Assembly (NCBI GenBank): GCA_045646905.1 | Contig: JAZRLP010000019.1 | Coordinates: forward strand, 54,821-118,820 | Reading direction: 5' to 3' | DNA length: 64,000 bases | From: RGIG4079 sp045646905 | GTDB taxonomy: Bacteria; Bacteroidota; Bacteroidia; Bacteroidales; Muribaculaceae | Part shown: positions 62,086-64,000 of the stretch, piece by piece | Layout: each line of letters opens with the position of its first letter | Position numbering within the stretch: position 1 is the stretch's first letter | Notes under the pieces: model-generated | The model's input: the letters and a program-made list of their open reading frames with translations, nothing else | The model's database searches: none | Told to the model about the DNA's origin: nothing | Translations under genes and position numbers: made by a program

Positions 62086-62453
62086 TGAATCAAGAGCCAC
62101 AACTCAACGCTCACAACAAGGCTGAGCATCCACCTACGCAGGTCAATGGGTTTGACACATCCTCAATTATGATATATGTAACCGAGGATAATCAAATCTC
62201 GCTTGATGTGAAGATGGATGGTGAAACAGTGTGGCTTTCTCAATGCCAAATGGCATTGTTGTTTGATACTGATAGGACATCAATATTGCGTCATATAAAA
62301 AATATTTATAAGATAGGCGAATTGGAAGAAAATTCAACCTGTGCAAAAATTGCACAAGCCTAGAAGTATGGGCGAAGAGGTGGCTTTATGCAAATTGTTT
62401 CAACTGAATATTATTATAACTTGGGAATGATTGCATCTAAAACGGAAGATTAA
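62085..62453 (+). pseudogene. Chimeric remnant: AlaX leader fused to truncated RhuM family gene
   Basis: The first 17 codons (MNQEPQLNAHNKAEHPP) match the start of the AlaX-type gene at 62975 at 42 of 51 bases. From about codon 28 the protein is the start of a RhuM/Fic-associated family protein (IYVTEDNQISLDVKMDGETVWLSQ, RTSILRHIKNIYK). An in-frame TAG lies at 62361-62363, after 92 codons. The same frame then still reads family-like text (QIVSTEYYYNLGMIAS) before a TAA at 62451. RhuM relatives are usually over 300 residues, so this is a broken fragment. Confidence 0.75.
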
Positions 62454-62514
62454 TTGTTGCCTTCTGGCCTAAAATGTGATGAATGAAAATGAATTGTGAC
62501 GAATAGAATAAATT

Positions 62515-62970
62515 ATGTTTATGAAAAAAGAGTTTAAAGGGAATGGAGTGAGAGGAATTGTTAGTGAAAAATGTAAAATTAAAGCTCATAAATTGCATCT
62601 TCCAACCTCTTTTGAGTATTATCATATTTGTAGAAATGAAATAATTACATTGTATGAGAATAGAGAAATGTTGAATGTTATAGATCTTGATATTCCTCGT
62701 AATCTTCATCAGTGTGATATTGAAATTGCAGGTCGTTATCGGTTTAAAAAATGGAATATAGAAATGTATGTTTCGTCTCGCAATAAATGTATTGAAAATT
62801 CTGGATACGAAAGGCTTCGTCAATATGTATATTTCCCTGAAACTGATAATATTCGACTTTGTGATGATGTTTATACAGGTTTGAAGCAGGTGTTAAAACC
62901 AGTTCTTAAAAAGAAGGGCTATCAAGTTTTTGACGAAGACTTTTATGAAGAAAATAAGCCAAAGCATTGA
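62515..62970 (+). CDS. Hypothetical protein between RhuM remnant and AlaX gene
   Basis: This is a 151-residue protein (149 from an ATG two codons in). It has no signal peptide or membrane segment. The sequence is basic and mixed alpha/beta (KCKIKAHKLHLPTSFEYYHIC, NVIDLDIPRNLHQCDIEIAGRYRFKKW, DDVYTGLKQVLKPVLKKKGY). No family is recognised. Its codon use is more AT-rich than its neighbours. It lies inside the probable insertion between the duplicated AlaX start sequences, and could be acquired DNA. Confidence 0.6.
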   Translation: MFMKKEFKGNGVRGIVSEKCKIKAHKLHLPTSFEYYHICRNEIITLYENREMLNVIDLDIPRNLHQCDIEIAGRYRFKKWNIEMYVSSRNKCIENSGYERLRQYVYFPETDNIRLCDDVYTGLKQVLKPVLKKKGYQVFDEDFYEENKPKH

Positions 62971-62974
62971 ATAT

Positions 62975-63439
62975 ATGAATCAAGAAATACAACTCAACTC
63001 TCATAACAAGCAAGAGCATCCACCCATGCATACTGCCGAACATCTATTGAACGGCACTATGGTGAAAATGATTGGTTGCAAGCGTTCGCGTAATGCTCAC
63101 ATCGAACGCAAAAAGTCAAAATGTGATTATCCGCTTGAGCAACCACTCACTCCTGAACAGTTGCAAGAGATAGAAAATGTAATTAATAATGTAATTGCGC
63201 AAGATCTTCCGGTGACATATGAATTTCTTCCCGCAAGTGAGGCAGCAAAGGCATATGACCTTGAGCGATTGCCCGAAGATGCGTCCGAAATGTTGCGTAT
63301 AGTGCACATTGGCGATTATGATGCGTGCCCTTGTGTGGGAGCGCATGTTGAACGAACATCTCAAATAGGCCATTTTCGCATTTCGAGTTCGCGTTATCAA
63401 GATGGTGTGCAACGCATCGTTTTTCGACTTGATCAATAA
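62975..63439 (+). CDS. Alanyl-tRNA editing (AlaX-like) domain protein
   Basis: From the ATG at 62975 the protein has 154 residues. The zinc-binding editing motif is HTAEH (His19, His23) followed by CVGAH in DACPCVGAHVERTSQIGHFRISSS. These are the His-x3-His and Cys-x3-His pairs of the alanyl/threonyl-tRNA synthetase second additional domain. Free-standing forms hydrolyse mischarged Ser-tRNA or Gly-tRNA. It is short for AlaX, which usually exceeds 200 residues. The upstream gene ends 4 nt before the start. Confidence 0.8.
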   Translation: MNQEIQLNSHNKQEHPPMHTAEHLLNGTMVKMIGCKRSRNAHIERKKSKCDYPLEQPLTPEQLQEIENVINNVIAQDLPVTYEFLPASEAAKAYDLERLPEDASEMLRIVHIGDYDACPCVGAHVERTSQIGHFRISSSRYQDGVQRIVFRLDQ

Positions 63440-63464
63440 CCTCCTGTCGAGTCAAAAATACTAT

Positions 63465-63498
63465 AAACACAATGTGTCAACGATGCATTGTGTTTTTT
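63465..63498 (+). terminator. Terminator of the AlaX-like gene
   Basis: AAACACAATG pairs with CATTGTGTTT around an 11-nt loop, followed by a T run. From here to 63740 no gene or clear signal is seen. Confidence 0.85.
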
Positions 63499-63750
63499 GT
63501 TGTTGAAAATCACCGAGTAATTTATTGCTTTGCTATATATAATAATGTGTAACCAAGAAAAACCATAAGAAAACTACCGCACACGGGAGAGCCATGATTT
63601 TACATTGATGGGTTGTTATGAGGCTACAGATGTTAAACAAATCTTAAAAACATGTTTTACAACATAAAAATTTTCATTAGTTAAAATGGTGATTTATAGG
63701 CGAAAGAGGGTGGAATGGCGATAAAGTGGCAAAAAATAGTACAAAAAATA

Positions 63751-63782
63751 TTTGGTAGATTGGTTAAAAGTGTCTACCTTTG
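63751..63782 (+). promoter_or_regulatory. Upstream copy of a tandem strong promoter pair
   Basis: TTTG at 63751-63754 and TACCTTTG at 63775-63782 are 20 nt apart. Confidence 0.7.
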
Positions 63783-63861
63783 CACTCGCTTTTGAGAACG
63801 AACCACAGCGGTGGTAAAGCGAAGATGCGGCAGGTTAAAACCTGTTAATTTTTTGACAAAA

Positions 63862-63893
63862 TTTTGTCGGTTCAAAAATTTGTAGTACCTTTG
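63862..63893 (+). promoter_or_regulatory. Downstream copy of a tandem strong promoter pair
   Basis: TTTTG at 63862-63866 and TACCTTTG at 63886-63893 are 19 nt apart. The palindrome gacaaaattttgtc at 63855-63868 overlaps the -33 box. No ORF starts before the right edge, so the product lies outside. The arrangement resembles Bacteroidales rRNA operon promoters. Confidence 0.7.
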
Positions 63894-64000
63894 CAAAGTT
63901 TTCGGCTCGCGAAAAATCGGGCACAAAAAGAAAGCAATCGAACATTGAAAAAAATACAATAAGACGAAGTAGTACAAGAGAAAGGGTATCTACAAAATAG

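Overview
The window looks like a chromosomal segment of a Bacteroidota bacterium, most likely of the order Bacteroidales. The sequence supports this in several ways: AT-rich DNA, -7 promoter boxes of the TAnnTTTG type in front of many genes, a gldE-gldD pair, BspA-like leucine-rich repeats, SusE/F-like starch-binding modules, and a meso-DAP type murein pathway with a Bacteroidota-type FtsL and a PASTA-bearing PBP. I cannot assign the family or species.

Layout. 1-6580: the 5' part of a giant secreted amidase gene on the minus strand that runs off the left edge. 6842-7553: a small cassette with a GxxExxY (PDDEXK-like) gene between two 61-nt direct repeats. 7561-12579: ctp protease followed by mfd. 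12777-12951: two identical tRNA-Asn genes. 13107-18459: periplasmic thioredoxin, a tandem-repeat intergenic region, a radical SAM/SPASM operon with two CsgG-like secreted proteins and a 51-codon candidate precursor peptide, an XRE-type regulator and a secreted hypothetical. 18605-23980: acyltransferase, sigma-54 activator, LptE, SecG, LOG protein, cobalamin adenosyltransferase, DUF2795 protein. 24063-26123: BspA-like LRR gene in a region with signs of insertion or duplication. 26283-31816: YARHG lipoprotein, M15 peptidase, LpxL-type acyltransferase, glycosyltransferase and two Stealth phosphotransferases. 31893-36239: panB, phosphopantetheinyl transferase, gldD, gldE and a divergent sirtuin.

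36465-51616 is an uninterrupted division and cell-wall operon: rsmH, ftsL, ftsI, murE, mraY, murD, ftsW, murG, murC, ftsQ, ftsA, ftsZ. The genes overlap by up to 4 nt or lie at most 23 nt apart, and a strong bidirectional terminator closes the operon. It builds UDP-MurNAc-pentapeptide and lipid II and feeds the FtsZ divisome.

51719-56416 (minus strand) carries a lipoprotein/pseudokinase/GNAT operon and three envelope proteins. 56713-63439 (plus strand) carries a GH3-family enzyme, a glycosyltransferase, alkaline phosphatase, a SanA-like protein, a phosphodiester-glycosidase-like protein, a chimeric RhuM remnant, an unknown gene and an AlaX-type editing protein. The last 300 bases hold two strong tandem promoters whose target lies beyond the right edge; an rRNA operon is a reasonable guess.

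The best candidate for an undescribed system is the operon at 14032-17395. A 51-residue peptide with a Tyr/Trp/Asp/Cys-rich C-terminus sits directly upstream of a one-helix membrane protein and a radical SAM/SPASM enzyme. That is the arrangement expected of a ribosomally made, radical-SAM-modified peptide.
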